Assembly (NCBI GenBank): GCA_013368315.1
Contig: JAACJM010000178.1
Coordinates: forward strand, 112,961 to 176,960
DNA from: Tetrapyrgos nigripes
Taxonomy: Eukaryota; Basidiomycota; Agaricomycetes; Agaricales; Campanellaceae
Direction: 5' to 3'
Length of the DNA: 64,000 bases
In this document: positions 1 to 11,304 of the stretch, one piece after another
Numbering within the stretch: the first letter of the stretch is position 1
How the letters are laid out: each line of letters opens with the position of its first letter
Program-made: the position numbers and the translations under genes
The notes under the pieces: generated by a model
What the model was told of the DNA's origin: nothing
The model's input: only the letters and a program-made list of their open reading frames with translations
Databases searched by the model: none

Positions 1-967
1 TAGGCATGCTCCTGATCAATTTCTGACAATCTTCTTCTGTGATTTCATCCCACTTTTCAGCTGCTCTGTCCCATATTTCCCAAACTCCAGAGGGTGCTGT
101 GTCATATCCATTGAGCTTGTGTTTGAGGGTTGTCCAGAGGTGTTCAATGGGGTTCAGGTCAGGAGATTGAGCAGGCCAGCTCATGCAATGGATGTTGTTG
201 TCTTCAAACCACTTGGTGGCCAGTTTTGACTTGTGTTTAGGATCATTGTCTTGCTGAAAAATGGCCACCTCTGGATCAACACCCAAAATATCCATGCTCT
301 CCAGAAGGTTGTTCTCCAAAATGTCCACATACTGCTCTGCATTCATCCTGCCCTCCACCTCTGCCATGTTTCCAACTCCTTCCCACCCCATACATCCCCA
401 CACCATGATATTTCCTCCTCCAAATTTGACTGTTTCCACCACATTTCTCTCTCCCAAGGATTCACCCTTCCTCCCCCACACATACTGCTGTCCATCTGAC
501 CCATATCGATTGATTTTAGTCTCATCTGACCAAATAACCCTTTTCCAGTCATCCACAGTCCAGTTTCTGTACTTCTGTGCAAAGTTTAAACGAGCCTTCC
601 TGTGAGCTGCAGTGAGTTTGGGCTTCTTCTTCGTTTTAGATGTGTCCACATCATGCCTGAAAAGGGAATTTCGAATGGTTTGGGTGGAGACAGGTTGGTC
701 AAGGAGGGGATCGATGTTTCTGGCCACTTCTGTAGCATTTTCAGCTTTGCCAGTGTTGATTTGTTGGATAGCAGCACGTTCATCAGTGGTAGACAGCTTT
801 CTAGGACGCCCTGCTTGATGGTTCTCCTTGTCAGGATACATCTTTTTGGCCAGAGAAGCAATCTTTGACTTGGATACCCCAGTTTTAGCAGAGATTTCCC
901 TGGATGAAGCAGAAGTTTGGAGGAGAGAGAGGATATTGTCTTTCTGGGTGGATGTGATGGGTCTCAT
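1..967 (-). CDS. Tc1-like DD34E transposase, 3' end outside window
   Basis: Cut-and-paste transposase that binds the element's inverted ends and catalyses strand cleavage and transfer at TA sites. The minus frame from the ATG at 967 is open for 322 codons to the window edge with no stop or frameshift. The N-terminal about 110 residues form the helix-turn-helix region, with AGRPRKLS near residue 52 resembling the GRPR hook. The catalytic core is complete: WSDET (Asp about 148), FQQDNDPKH (Asp about 240) and NPIEHLW (Glu about 275), with exactly 34 residues between the second Asp and the Glu. The start is chosen because the ATG follows a TATA box by about 35 bp. No intron is needed. The intact frame suggests a young, possibly active copy, unlike the element it sits in. 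Confidence 0.93.
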   Translation of the reverse strand, partial: MRPITSTQKDNILSLLQTSASSREISAKTGVSKSKIASLAKKMYPDKENHQAGRPRKLSTTDERAAIQQINTGKAENATEVARNIDPLLDQPVSTQTIRNSLFRHDVDTSKTKKKPKLTAAHRKARLNFAQKYRNWTVDDWKRVIWSDETKINRYGSDGQQYVWGRKGESLGERNVVETVKFGGGNIMVWGCMGWEGVGNMAEVEGRMNAEQYVDILENNLLESMDILGVDPEVAIFQQDNDPKHKSKLATKWFEDNNIHCMSWPAQSPDLNPIEHLWTTLKHKLNGYDTAPSGVWEIWDRAAEKWDEITEEDCQKLIRSMP

Positions 968-1000
968 GATTTGATGAGGGCTATAGAACAACTGGATGCC

Positions 1001-1010
1001 CTTATATATG
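1001..1010 (-). promoter_or_regulatory. TATA box of the Tc1 transposase
   Basis: On the minus strand this reads CATATATAAG, 34 bp or so upstream of the transposase ATG at 967, inside the transposon's terminal region. Position and sequence fit a core promoter; this is inference from sequence only. Confidence 0.5.
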
Positions 1011-1127
1011 GTCCAGCTGGCAGCTATGATATCATTATGATGTAGCCATTGCATCATTGTACAACTCCACTTATGATGTCATCTATGAGACATCACATAG
1101 TTACAATACTGATTTCGAAGTGGCAAC

Positions 1128-1330
1128 TCAAAAAATTGTCCAAATGACATACCATTTTAAATCAATCATATCTCCATGAGTTTTGAGCCAAATAGGACAA
1201 ATAAAACAGATTATTGTAGCTCTTATCAAGGGCGTTCTGCCCATCACTGACCACATTTCAATATCTCTACTCAGTATTGCTTAAATTGGCAATCTTTCCA
1301 AAAATGCGAAACATGTGGACAATTTTTTGA
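1128..1330. repeat. Inverted motif pair in the Tc1 right end
   Basis: The 14-bp string TCAAAAAATTGTCC occurs at 1128-1141 on the plus strand and again at 1317-1330 on the minus strand, so the right end holds an outer and an inner copy facing each other about 190 bp apart. Many Tc1 elements have two transposase-binding sites per end, but these are usually direct repeats. The pair could be a second binding site in reversed orientation or a foldback. Confidence 0.6.
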
Positions 1331-1351
1331 CCCACTGTATACACTAAAGAT

Positions 1352-1950
1352 ACTGGCTATAACAATGAAGGTTTAATGAAGTACTATCAAAAAGGGCTCC
1401 TGAAAGGATTGGTAGACCGAATTTCCTACCTACCATCTCAACCCAGAAATCTTGAGACACTACAAAAAGCTGTGGTCAGACAACATATGATTTGGGTAGA
1501 AAGGCAAACCAAGAAGGCTCTATGGAGTAAACAACGAGGGGAAGGAGAGCAGCAGACCAAAGGATCACAGAATACGGGAGGCAGTCAAACGAGAAGCATG
1601 GAAGTAAATGCCTTCCAAAACAATAACCCAGGTGCATCCCCAAAAATTAAATACCCACCTAAGCTGACAAACGAGGAAAGAGAAAAAATGAAAAAAGAAG
1701 GACGATGCTTCGGCTGTCGTGGACTAGGACATACTACATTCAACTGTCCTACATTTCCCCGGTCCACCATGACCAACTCCAACAATACGGCCTGGAAACC
1801 TGCAATCAGGACAACAACGACTACAACCGAACCTTCGTCTTCCGGGACATCGCAGAAGAATTCACTGCCAAAGTTAGGGCACTATCCGGGGAAGAGAAGG
1901 AGAAAGCAGTGGGATACTTGAAAGACCTCGTAACACAATCGGATTTTTGA
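1352..1950 (+). pseudogene. gag: gag remnant with CCHC zinc knuckle (gypsy)
   Basis: C-terminal part of the capsid/nucleocapsid polyprotein. The first visible residues continue directly from the Tc1 insertion point. The zinc knuckle CFGCRGLGHTTFNC (C-X2-C-X4-H-X4-C) lies at 1706-1747. A one-base frameshift near 1800 moves the true C terminus into another frame, ending in an acidic stretch at the TGA at 1948-1950, where gag of related chromoviruses also stops just before pol. The N-terminal capsid part is missing. Confidence 0.8.
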
Positions 1951-1980
1951 ACACCTCCCCTGTCAGGTCGTCAGGAGGAG

Positions 1981-4574
1981 GGATATGGACATACATACCA
2001 GTAAAAAATAGGCAATACACGAGCCTTATACCCTTTCATGAGCCACAGTTCCCATCTAAGCTAAGAATCCTGGCAATCACTCAAAATCGACAGATTCCCT
2101 CGATAGAACTGGAAACAGAATTAATCGGTAAAATAACTGGACAAAAAATCGACGCAATCGCTCTGCTGGACAGCGGAGCAGAAGGGGTTATCATCAACAA
2201 CACCTTCGCTCAAAAACATAACCTGAGCCAAATCCCCATAAAAAAACCAATGTTGACAGATCCGAAAACGTTATGGGATGGGTGACACACTACACCACCC
2301 AAAAGTTACAAATCTATACGCAAGATCAGAAATCGTATCATGAGGAAACTGCCAAATTCTATATCACAGACATCGGCAAACACGACATCATTCTAGGAAC
2401 CGATTGGCTAGAACACCACAATCCAGAAATCGACTGGGTAACCTCAGAAGTCAACCTGACTCGCTGTGATGATACCTGTGTACTAAAGAAACCACCAGTA
2501 AAAATGAGAGCTAAGTCAAATACACATCCCACAAAACCAAAACAACCTGAAGTAGTTGACCCTAGAACATATCATCGAGACTTCCAAGTGCTATACAAAG
2601 AACACACTGGACCTTGTAAACCAGTAGCACAGCCAAAGATAGCGGGACAACGTTGGAGATCACGGTCTCAGAACACCCACTCGAAACCTATCAAATTGGG
2701 GACACTGTCATCCTCAGAAGATACAACCGGACAATGGGACATCCCACACCAATGGAGCGAACTCGCCATGGAATATATTAACGTTCCAAAGGATCGAGAC
2801 AAAGAACTATCAGAAACCAAGCTGAGTATCCGAGCAGCTTTTACAAAAGCACAACAGATTGCTGAAAATAAACCAACAACAGACCAACCAACATCACTAG
2901 AAGAACTAATCCCCAAACAATATCACGATTACTTGTTGGTATTCGATAAGGAGACCTCAGAACGTTTACCCCAACAAAGTAGTTGGGACCACGCAATTGA
3001 ACTATGAGAAGACTTTCAACCACGAACATGTAAAACATACCCTCTATCACCAAACAAACAAACCGAGTTAGACTCCTTCCTGGACGAAAATCTCGGAAAA
3101 GGGTACATTAAACCATCGAAATCACCCATGGCAAGTCCTTTCTTCTTCGTCAAAAAGAAGGATGGAAAACTACGACCAGTACAGGACTACAGAGAGCTCA
3201 ATAAGGGTACCATAAAAAAATGCGTACCCCTTACCACTCATCCCAGAATTGCTCGACAAACTCAAGAACGCACACGTATTCTCCAAGATTGATCTACGAT
3301 GGGGATATAACAATGTCCGAATCAAAGAAGGAGATGAATGGAAAGCCGCCTTCAAAACCAATCGAGGACTTTTTGAACCAATGGTCATGTTCCTTGGGCT
3401 TATGAACTCACCCGCCACCTTCCAAGCAATCATGAATACCATCTTCAAGGACCTCATCAACCTAGGGAAAGTTGTTATTTACATGGATGATATCCTCATA
3501 TTCACCCAAGATTTGTCAGAACATCACGAACTTGTACGAAAGGTACTGCAACACTTATGAGACAACGACCTATACGTGAAACTCGAGAAATGTTCATTCG
3601 AAACAGACAAAGTCGACTTCTTGGGCCTTATCGTCTCCCACAACACCCTAGCAATGGACCCTGCTAAAGTCGCAGGAGTAATCGAATGGCCAACCCCAAA
3701 AACAGTAAAAGAGGTACAAGCATTCCTAGGATTCAGAAACTTCTACAGACGATTCATCAAAGACTTTTCGAAAATCGCACAACCACTGTTCAACCTAACC
3801 AAAAAGGATAATCAGTGGAGTTGGGGAACAGCAGTGGAGGAAGCCTTTCAATCCCTCAAAGTGGCTTTCACCTCCAGACCAGTCCTATTGATGCCCGATC
3901 ATACCAAACCATATTGAGTAGAAGTCGACACATCAGAATATGCAACAGGAGGAATACTCATGCAAACTGGGGATGACAATCGATGGCATCCAGTGGCCTA
4001 CATCTCCAAGTCGCTCTCTGAGACAGAACGAAACTACGACATCCACGACAAGGAGTTACTTGCAATTATACGGGCATTAGAAGCATGGCGACATTACCTA
4101 GAAGGAGCCCCACACTCCATCGAAATCTTGACTGATCATCACAACCTGACATACTTCCAAACTGCTCAGAAACTTAGCTGATGACAGGCACAATGGGTGC
4201 TGTTCCTTACACAATTTGAGTTCTCCCTAATCCATAAACCAGGAAGCCTTAACAAAGCTGATCCATTATCCAGACGACCAGATCATCGAATTGGAATAGA
4301 AAATGACAATGCCAACAGGATTCTACTCGATCCTAAGTTCTTCCGTATCCGAGCAATCGGACAAGGGACCTTAACTGCCATAGGAGATGTGGAACTACAG
4401 TGAAGGATCAGAGAGTCCCCCAAAAAGGACCTTGAAGTAGTGAGTGCCCTCGACGTCATCCTACAAAACGGACCACAGTCTCTGGTAAAAAATCTACAGG
4501 AATGGAACTACGAGGACGGGATCATATTGTTCCGCAGCAAAATCTATGTCCCAGCTGACAACAATCTCCTATGA
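1981..4574 (+). pseudogene. pol: pol remnant: protease, reverse transcriptase, RNase H (gypsy)
   Basis: The aspartic protease motif LLDSGAEG lies at about 2163-2186. The reverse transcriptase begins near 3010, with [15 protein letters not shown] around 3290 and the catalytic YMDD at 3480-3491. The RNase H segment runs about 3905-4200. Frame changes near 2270 and within an A-run near 3215 break it. In-frame TGA codons stand at 3005, 3558, 3915, 4179, 4182, 4401 and 4572; the 4179/4182 pair falls where chromoviruses have consecutive arginines (xRRQARW). Each is explained by CGA to TGA. The copy cannot make functional enzymes. Confidence 0.88.
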
Positions 4575-5841
4575 GACATTGTAAAATTACACCACGACTC
4601 CCTAGTGACGGGACACCCTGGAAGATACAAAACCTACAAACTAGTCAGCAGAGAATTCTGGTGGCCGGGTATGTCGGTATTTGTCAGAGACTACGTAAAC
4701 GGTTGCGCCAAATGTCAACTGACGAAACCCAACAATAACCCGACCCGGGTTCCCTTGGTACCTACTGAAATTCCAGAACAACCCTTTGGAACTATCACAA
4801 CTGACTTCATCACAGATCTCCCTGAATGTAAAGGATTCAATGCAATACATGTTGTCATTGACAGGTCAACAAAAACCGTCATTATATCACCATGTACAAA
4901 AAAAATTGACAGCGACGGTACGGTTAACCTCCTGCTTGATCACACATGGCAGCGATATGGACTGTGGGATAAAATGATCTCCGACCGAGGACCACAGTTC
5001 ACTAGTAAAGTCATGGCTGCGGTCCATGAAAAACTTGGAGTAACATCAGCCCTGAGTACAGCTTATCACCCACAGACCAACGGAGAATCTGAACAATACA
5101 ACCAAGAGCTGGAACAATTCTTATGGATCTTCTGCAACTACCGACAGGAAGACTGGGTAGACTATATACCATATGCAGAGTTCAGCCACAATACTAGAGT
5201 CCACTCAGCAACCAGGAAATCACCATTCGAACTCCTACATGGATATCAACTGCGATTCTTTCCAGCGTTCAACCCGACATCTAACTTACCAACAGTCGAA
5301 GAACAACTCGAAAAACCTTAACCAACTCAGAGACGAGCTCAAAGCTAGTCTATCTTCAGCGGCAGAAGCCATGAAGAATCAACATGGAAACCACTCTATA
5401 CCATGGATAGGGTACAAAGTTGGGGATAGAGTGTTACTCGATGGGAAAAATCTAAAAACAACGAGACCAAAAGCTAAGTTGTCAGATCGTCGTCATGGGC
5501 CATTCGAAATCATTGAAATAATCAGCCAGGTCAACTACAAGTTGAAATTACCGAAGACCTGGTGAATACACCCCGTCTTTCACGTGTCGTTCCTATCACC
5601 ATACGTTGAGACAGACGCACATGGGCCAAATTACCCTGAACCACCCACAGAGTTACTGGATGCAGATGAAGAATACGACGTAGAAAAGATACTCAACTCG
5701 AAGCCCACCAGGAATAGAAAGGGGATTCAATACCTGATCAAATGGTTGGACTACCTTGACTCTGAGAACTCTTGGGTTCCCATGTCCAACCTGTCAAACG
5801 TTAACAAGGTCAGGTCCCCATCCGATCAGAGAACGCCTTAA
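4575..5841 (+). pseudogene. pol remnant: integrase and chromodomain (gypsy)
   Basis: The zinc-binding HHCC region starts around 4580 (HHDS.., then CAKCQ near 4710). The integrase core shows TTDFITDLP, ISDRGPQFTS and NGESEQ, giving the D,D,E triad. A frameshift near 5310 separates the core from the C-terminal module. A TGA at 5563-5565 interrupts the conserved HPVFHVS motif region. The chromodomain lies at about 5669-5830, with EEYDVEKIL followed by GIQYLIKWLDY and an aromatic SENSWVP segment. Such chromodomains direct integration to marked chromatin in the chromovirus branch. Confidence 0.88.
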
Positions 5842-6762
5842 AAAGCCACCTTCCAACAGGGAACCAAAAACACAACCCCACTTCACATTCCGAACAACGA
5901 TCCTACCATCTCCTAAATCCTCTGATATCATAGACCAAATGTCCACCACCGCCCTCACAACCAACACCCAGACAGCGACCACCACAGAGTCATTCCAACC
6001 AGAGTGGTGGCAACTATCCAACAGACAGCGTTGTACATACAGACGACGCTCTGGATGACGGTGTTGACTCCGTATAGGACACCCAGGAGAACATAATGGG
6101 GTCAAACAGTGTACATGGGGAGGGGAAGATGGGGGAACCCGATGCAGATTGGGTCAGGGACATAGAGCTAGGTGTGTAGCTCAACGGACGTCTCAACATC
6201 GGATGGGGAGACGCAACTATATGGGGGACACACATTGCTCAACAAGATGACGACGACGGATGGACCCAACCAAACTGGGGATCATCTGTCTGGGGATCAG
6301 TGACCAACCCAACTGGATGGGGGGATGATGCAGAGCAGGAGCCTGAAACATGGCCAGACGAATTGGAGTTAACACGAAAACTCTTCGACAATTGGAAAAG
6401 GTATTGCGTTACACTGCTCAAGCCCTTTTCTTTCTGCTGTAAAAACCTTGAAGATGAAGATTGTGTGTATGATTTGAAAAGAGAAGTTTATTTTCTGTGC
6501 AAAAGGTTAAGTTTTTCTCCCATAAAAGATTACCATTATTGGTTGAAAATGAATACAATTTTTACGCAAAAAAAGCAAAGAAACACTTTATCTTCTCTGT
6601 ATCTACAAGAATAGTGTAATTTTCCAATAAGCAACGCCTTTTTTGGGTAACAAAGACAAAGAAATTTAAATTCTGTTTTGTGAAATAAACTTTTTCTTTT
6701 TCATTCCGAAAACAAAACGCCCAATTATCGCCCGAATATTGGGCGTTGAGTGCCCACCAGTG
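5842..6762. other. 3' flank of the gypsy element, no gene
   Basis: The first part (to about 6420) may be a non-conserved 3' extension rich in Trp, Asp and Gly codons; it is interrupted by stops. From 6430 the sequence is A/T-rich and could include the 3' LTR. No terminal dinucleotides, primer site or target duplication can be assigned. Confidence 0.4.
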
Positions 6763-6891
6763 TACGGTTATTGGGCGACAATGAGCGACAAACGCCTAAT
6801 CATCATACGGTTATCGAACGACAATGAGCGACAAATGCCTAATCATCGTACGGTTATCGCACGACAATGGGCGACAAACGCCTAATCATCG
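6763..6891. repeat. 43-bp tandem repeat, three copies
   Basis: Three head-to-tail copies of a 43-bp unit at 6763-6805, 6806-6848 and 6849-6891, each beginning TACGGTTAT and ending CGCCTAATCATC or similar. Copies differ by a few substitutions. The fourth unit breaks off after TACAC. Confidence 0.85.
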
Positions 6892-6899
6892 TACACTTG

Positions 6900-7640
6900 T
6901 CATCTGGCGTAATTAGATCGTGCATGGTCGTACGAAGATGGTAAAATATTTCCTGAAGTGGCATTTGAAGTATGAAGGAGATGTGGGCCACCACTGCGTG
7001 TGGCAATGATGACGCCTAAAGGAAAGGGAGTGAGTGGCGAGCAACACTTGTCACCGATGACCGTACGTAGATCATGCATGATCGTACTATGAGGGAGATG
7101 CACGTCCAAGCGAGGACGTAGGAAGCAGACGGTCGAGTCACGGCCGATAGAATAAGAATAAAAGGAATGATGGGAGTTCCCGGAAAGGAAATCAGTCCAC
7201 AGTATGCACGAATAGGGGGTTGGGGGCGTAAAACGTAGGCGTAAGTATTAGGCTCTTGCTCAGTGGGGCTCGAAAGTAGGCAGAAGAGAAGTTGTAATTA
7301 CAGTACATACTGGGGTTTATATACTTTGCTACATCTGTGCCTCGAAGTAATGAGAATCATATAATAAAACCATAAGGAGTGGGAGTTTTTCAAGGAACAG
7401 ATAAAGAGTGTACGGGAGAGAAATTTGTGGAATAGAGGTTTGATAGGAGGAATGGATCGGCGAGTAGTAAGTATAAGAAAGCTAAATAAAGTAACATTGA
7501 CCATGCTCGAGAGCAATTAGACTTACTTATACCAATACTTATCCTCTATCCTGGGACCGGTACATCACCAGATGATAGTACGACGCAGTGTGGGGCCCAA
7601 ACCCACGACGCTTGCGGTCAGCTCCGACTTTATGGATCCG
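6900..7640. repeat. Scattered modules related to the inverted-repeat arms
   Basis: A stretch at 7092-7280 matches the left arm near 12717-12905 (shared GGGAGATGCACGTCCAAGCG and GTAGGCGTAAGTATTAGGCTC). A stretch at 7345-7620 matches 10258-10450 in the same orientation. A short piece near 6943-6968 matches about 10664-10690. These are older, rearranged copies of the modules seen in the large inverted duplication. No protein-coding gene is supported. Confidence 0.7.
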
Positions 7641-7966
7641 ATTTTCCTGCCACAGGATCTGGAGTCAATGTCAAATATATTCGCTACATGTACGCCAATT
7701 TGAGGGTTGATCTTGTGGATTATGACTCGGCTAAGTACTACTGACTATCAAGCGTCGAGGATCTGCCATTGTCAGTGAACGAGGTAGGGCCAGTTGGTAA
7801 CTAGTAATGCAGATTACTTCTAAGTAGTGAGGCACTCAAAAGCCCTTTAAAAATAAGTATTTTTGTGTTGGTAGATGTAACACATTTTTTTACTTGCAGT
7901 GAACAATTGTGGCTGAATACAGTGGGGATCAGATCTACATATACGCACACGAAGAGTGTCAAGCGC
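7641..7966. other. Unassigned sequence
   Basis: No recognisable gene or repeat. One 71-codon frame at 7865-8080 runs into the MITE and is not credible as a gene. Confidence 0.4.
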
Positions 7967-8597
7967 ACAGCTGCGGACAGTCAAAGTCACCCACTTTTGT
8001 TGACCCTTTTCTACGGTCCCTATGATATGCTTAATCGAGAGATCTCATTGAGAAGATGCTCTAGTAATACTTTGAAGTAATTCCATCGAGCCGTTCACGA
8101 GCTACATACCATTTTAGGTAGTACCGACCCCTAAAGGTTGGCCTAACATGAAAACAAGTTTCTTAAATCCCGAAAAAATGCGCAATCGACTCCTTTTGTT
8201 GAGTTGGTTATGATTCTGAAAAAGGTTAAGACAATTCCACGAGCAGATGTGTCAGAAATAAATCCCGTAATGACGGATGTAAAGCTAAAATCCATCGAGG
8301 CAAAGCGGGCTGTCTCGCAAAGCGCGATGATGCATTTGGAGTCTATCATAAATTAATGAATCGTAGTCATGTATTGTACTTAGATACTAAATCTTTCCCA
8401 GAACCCCGAAAGGGGTACACTGAATTGTTGAAAAGGTCAAAAAATTCGGCCAAACGGAAATACTGGTAGGAAAAATCCGGAAAAATCGTTTTTTCGACGT
8501 ATCTCAATGAACTGAATATGATTCCGGTATTATTTTGGGGCTAAAAACTCAAAATCGGCGACAATGAAACTGGGTGACTTTGACTGTCCGCAGTTGT
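7967..8597. mobile_element. MITE-like element with about 30-bp imperfect inverted ends
   Basis: The left end ACAGCTGCGGACAGTCAAAG at 7967 is matched on the opposite strand by ACAACTGCGGACAGTCAAAG ending at 8597; the match runs on through GTCACCCA. Inner sequence is partly inverted as well (TCATTGAGA near 8045 and 8500). It has no open frame and is about 631 bp, so it looks like a non-autonomous DNA transposon. No target duplication is evident, so the superfamily is unassigned. Confidence 0.55.
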
Positions 8598-9281
8598 ATA
8601 TCATCAGTCTAGCTAACCAAACTACTTTTCTGCGCGCCGCTTTTGGACGCTTAGATTAGCGCTCATTATTTTAGTGAAGCAGGGTTCAAATCCCACTGCA
8701 CGCAACTATTATTAATATCAATTGTGCAGTCACTTGATATCAAAGATATAGTGTTCCAGGAGTGAGGCAGTCCCCCTACACACTGCTGCTTCTAGAGACT
8801 TTCTGATCCAAAACAAGCACTCATGCTGAAGACAGTAAATGAGCATCTATATATAGAGGTGCGCACTTCTTCTCTGACACTTTGGGACTTTCAGCGAGCT
8901 CTGGATCTACCACTAAGCTCTGAGGGAGGAATCTATAGCTCAATAAGACACTCAAGTAGTTAAATACAGATATTCAGATAGCTTGACCACATACTTGATG
9001 GCTATTACAACATCAAGCACATCCTTTTCCAACTCAACTGAGCACACAACACTGATTCAGAAACAAATGGCTTACTCTGAAGTTAGTAGCCCATAAGGAT
9101 GAGGAAACTTCTTTATCAGCACTGGAATACTGTCTGGGAGGATCTTATGATGATAAGCACAGGGCTTTGAGTAATTTCTGTGCATTAACCAAGCATCCAG
9201 CTCAAGCTGCATGAATGGAATGGCAATTTGTCAAAAGACCAAGCTTTGAAAGTGATCAATCAATCAGAGTGAGAGATGAGA
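8598..9281. other. Unassigned intergenic sequence
   Basis: No coding frame of note. A tRNA-like B-box string (GGGTTCAAATCCC) near 8689-8701 could belong to a degenerate tRNA-derived SINE, but no complete cloverleaf forms. Confidence 0.35.
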
Positions 9282-9840
9282 CTCCCCAACATCCTCACAG
9301 TCGAAAGCATCTCCAATTCCTTCCACTAATCTACCCCTCGCCAACACATTGATATTGACTGTCATGAACTCCACGACAGCCGAAATAGCGCCGCGAAAAG
9401 CAGACCGATGCAATCACCGGTTCCATGCACCCGAAAGCCATTTCCAACTCCTTCCCCCAATCTACCCCTCGTCAACCCATCGGAATTGACTGTCGTGAAC
9501 TACACGACAGCCGGAATGGCGCCGCGAAAAGACAGCAGACCGATGCAATCAATCGGTTCCACGCACCCGAAAGCCATCGCGAACTCCTTCCCCCAATCTA
9601 CCCTCGCCAACCCATCGAAATTGACTGTAATGAACTCCACAACAGCCGAAATGGCGCCACGGAAAGACAGTAAAACGATCACCTTTCTCCTCGCCCTCTT
9701 ATCTTTTAGATGCCCTCCCCAACATCCTCACAGTCAAAGGCATCTCCAACTCCTTCCCCAAATCTACCCTCGCCAATCTGACTGTCATGAACTCCACGAC
9801 AGCCGAAATGGCACCACGGAAAGACAGCAAAACGATGCAC
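9282..9840 (-). repeat. 135-160 bp satellite array (left arm copy)
   Basis: Tandem units carrying GCGCCATTTCGGCTGTCGTG on the minus strand. Each contains a 21-bp hairpin-capable palindrome of the form CTGTCGTG-5nt-CACGACAG. The same array occurs at 24290-24720, 29324-29869 and 45719-46500. Open frames across it are periodic translations of the repeat, not genes. Confidence 0.85.
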
Positions 9841-10600
9841 ATGGTGCACTGGGAGGTCTACTGGCCCATTGCCAACGTACCACCATGGTGGTGGTACGAA
9901 AGCAAGAGAGGCAGCGTGAGAAATTCCTTCGGATTTCCTAATTGGCAATTTAGACGCCCATAGACGCCGACTAGATATTCGACGGATAGTGTACGGGATA
10001 TATTTGTAACTTGGATATAAATCTAAATAGATGACTGAGATATTGAACAGAAAGTTGCTATATATGGATGGTATTTTGGTTGTTGTGCAGACCTCAGATC
10101 GAGGTTCCGGACATGGTTACGGATATGGGTTGCCTCCGAAAAAGACGATAAGTCCGGCTTTCTGATATGGATGTCCACATCTGTAGTACTGATATTTTTA
10201 TAGTAATATGTCAGTGTGGGTCACTGTATACAGCGGCAGATACGAGTCCTCAGTAATGAGAATCATATAATAAAACCATAAGGAGTGGGAGATTTTCAAG
10301 GAACAGAGAAAGAGTGTACGGGAGAGAAATTTGACCATGCTCGAGAGCAGTTAGACTTACTCATACCAATACTTATCCTCTATCCTCAGACCGGTACATC
10401 ACCAGATGATAGTACGACACAGTGTGGGGCCCACAAACCCACAACGCTTGCTCAAGGCGTAGGTGCGAAGAACGAAGACGGATACTCGGATTTCGGAGTC
10501 GGTGGTAGGCGGAGTAAGCCTAAAAGAGATGAAAAAGAATAAAGAGGTAAAATGACAATTGTAGGTAATTAGAACGTTGGATGAAGGATTGAACAAAAAA
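9841..10600. repeat. Arm module without coding content
   Basis: Contains ACGCCGACTAGATATTCGAC and a conserved block running to the AATCATATAATAAAACCAT motif near 10260. Variants recur at 12380-12720, 23800-24130, 28950-29220 and 45390-45640, always next to a satellite array or its remnant. Confidence 0.7.
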
Positions 10601-11304
10601 AGATATGATAAGAGTGAAAAATATAATAAAGGAATAATCTATGGGGACAGTACCGAGATGGTAGATTATTTCCTGAGGTGGCATTTGAACTACTATATTC
10701 ACTCAGGTCAAGCTTACAATCTTCATCAATCTTATTGTCAAGAAACATGGAAAGGACTTCAATTCCTTCAAGAGAAAGCTTAAATGAGAAAGTTCTTCCG
10801 ATTGTCAAAAGGCCCAGCTTGACCTGTGGACGAACATACATGCCCCCACAGTCCGACCCCATCCCCGAGCCGTTTTGCTGGCCACCAGAAAGTAATATAC
10901 ATGAAAACTACATTTATACTTCCACCGTTCAAGGACCGTACTGTCGACCTAACTTCCTCAACAGCCTCGATACTACCTTGAATCCTTGGATGTTGTCGAC
11001 GGCATGCACTAGCTGGAATAGCTCTCTGTGAACACGGCCACCTACAGAATGGTTGTAAGTGACCGTACACTGCACGAGGAGACATGTAAGTGACAGCAAA
11101 AATCGAGTATCTCAAAGTTACCACTCACCTAACAATCGTCGCGGTGATACATCACGTTAAATACCAGTCTCGAAAGGGAACTCACAGTCTTTGCACGGTT
11201 TCCTATACGTGGGAATGGAGATTGTCCTCATTTTCCGGTGGGCGTTGCGCTCTAGGAAGGGTAATCAGCGTGTGAGGAGCAAAGAACCACAGAGACTGAC
11301 TTAC

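Larger units (their letters stand above)
1..1339 (-). mobile_element. Tc1/mariner DNA transposon, cut by window edge
   Basis: Transposon of the Tc1/mariner superfamily whose transposase is read leftwards off the window edge. Its right terminus is at 1339, followed by TA, the target dinucleotide of this superfamily. Read inwards on the minus strand the end begins CAGTGGGTCAAAAAATTG. The neighbouring sequence from 1340 is the gag reading frame of a gypsy element, so this copy jumped into that older element. The left end and the second TA are outside the window. Confidence 0.9.
1340..6620 (+). mobile_element. Decayed Ty3/gypsy chromovirus retrotransposon
   Basis: Gag zinc knuckle, protease, reverse transcriptase, RNase H, integrase and a C-terminal chromodomain follow in Ty3/gypsy order on the plus strand. 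At least four frameshifts (near 1800, 2270, 3215 and 5310) and eight in-frame TGA codons make it non-coding. The 5' LTR and start of gag are lost behind the Tc1 insertion or outside the window. No 3' LTR could be delimited because there is no partner to compare; the AT-rich 3' flank to about 6620 may contain it. Confidence 0.88.

Noticed and set aside
1376..5841. TGA read as an amino acid (alternative genetic code)
   Set aside because: Host genes here end with TGA (for example 34517-34519) and need no TGA readthrough; TGA codons are confined to repeats and damaged genes.
8630..8703. tRNA-like sequence with B-box GGGTTCAAATCCC
   Set aside because: The T-stem has two mismatches (CAGGG against CCCAC), the acceptor pairing is poor and no anticodon arm forms. 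At most a SINE relic.
9408..9941. 177-codon plus-strand frame with repeated SKLTVMNSTTAEMAPRKDS units
   Set aside because: It is the translation of the tandem satellite; periodicity follows the DNA repeat, and matching frames appear on the other strand in the inverted copy.
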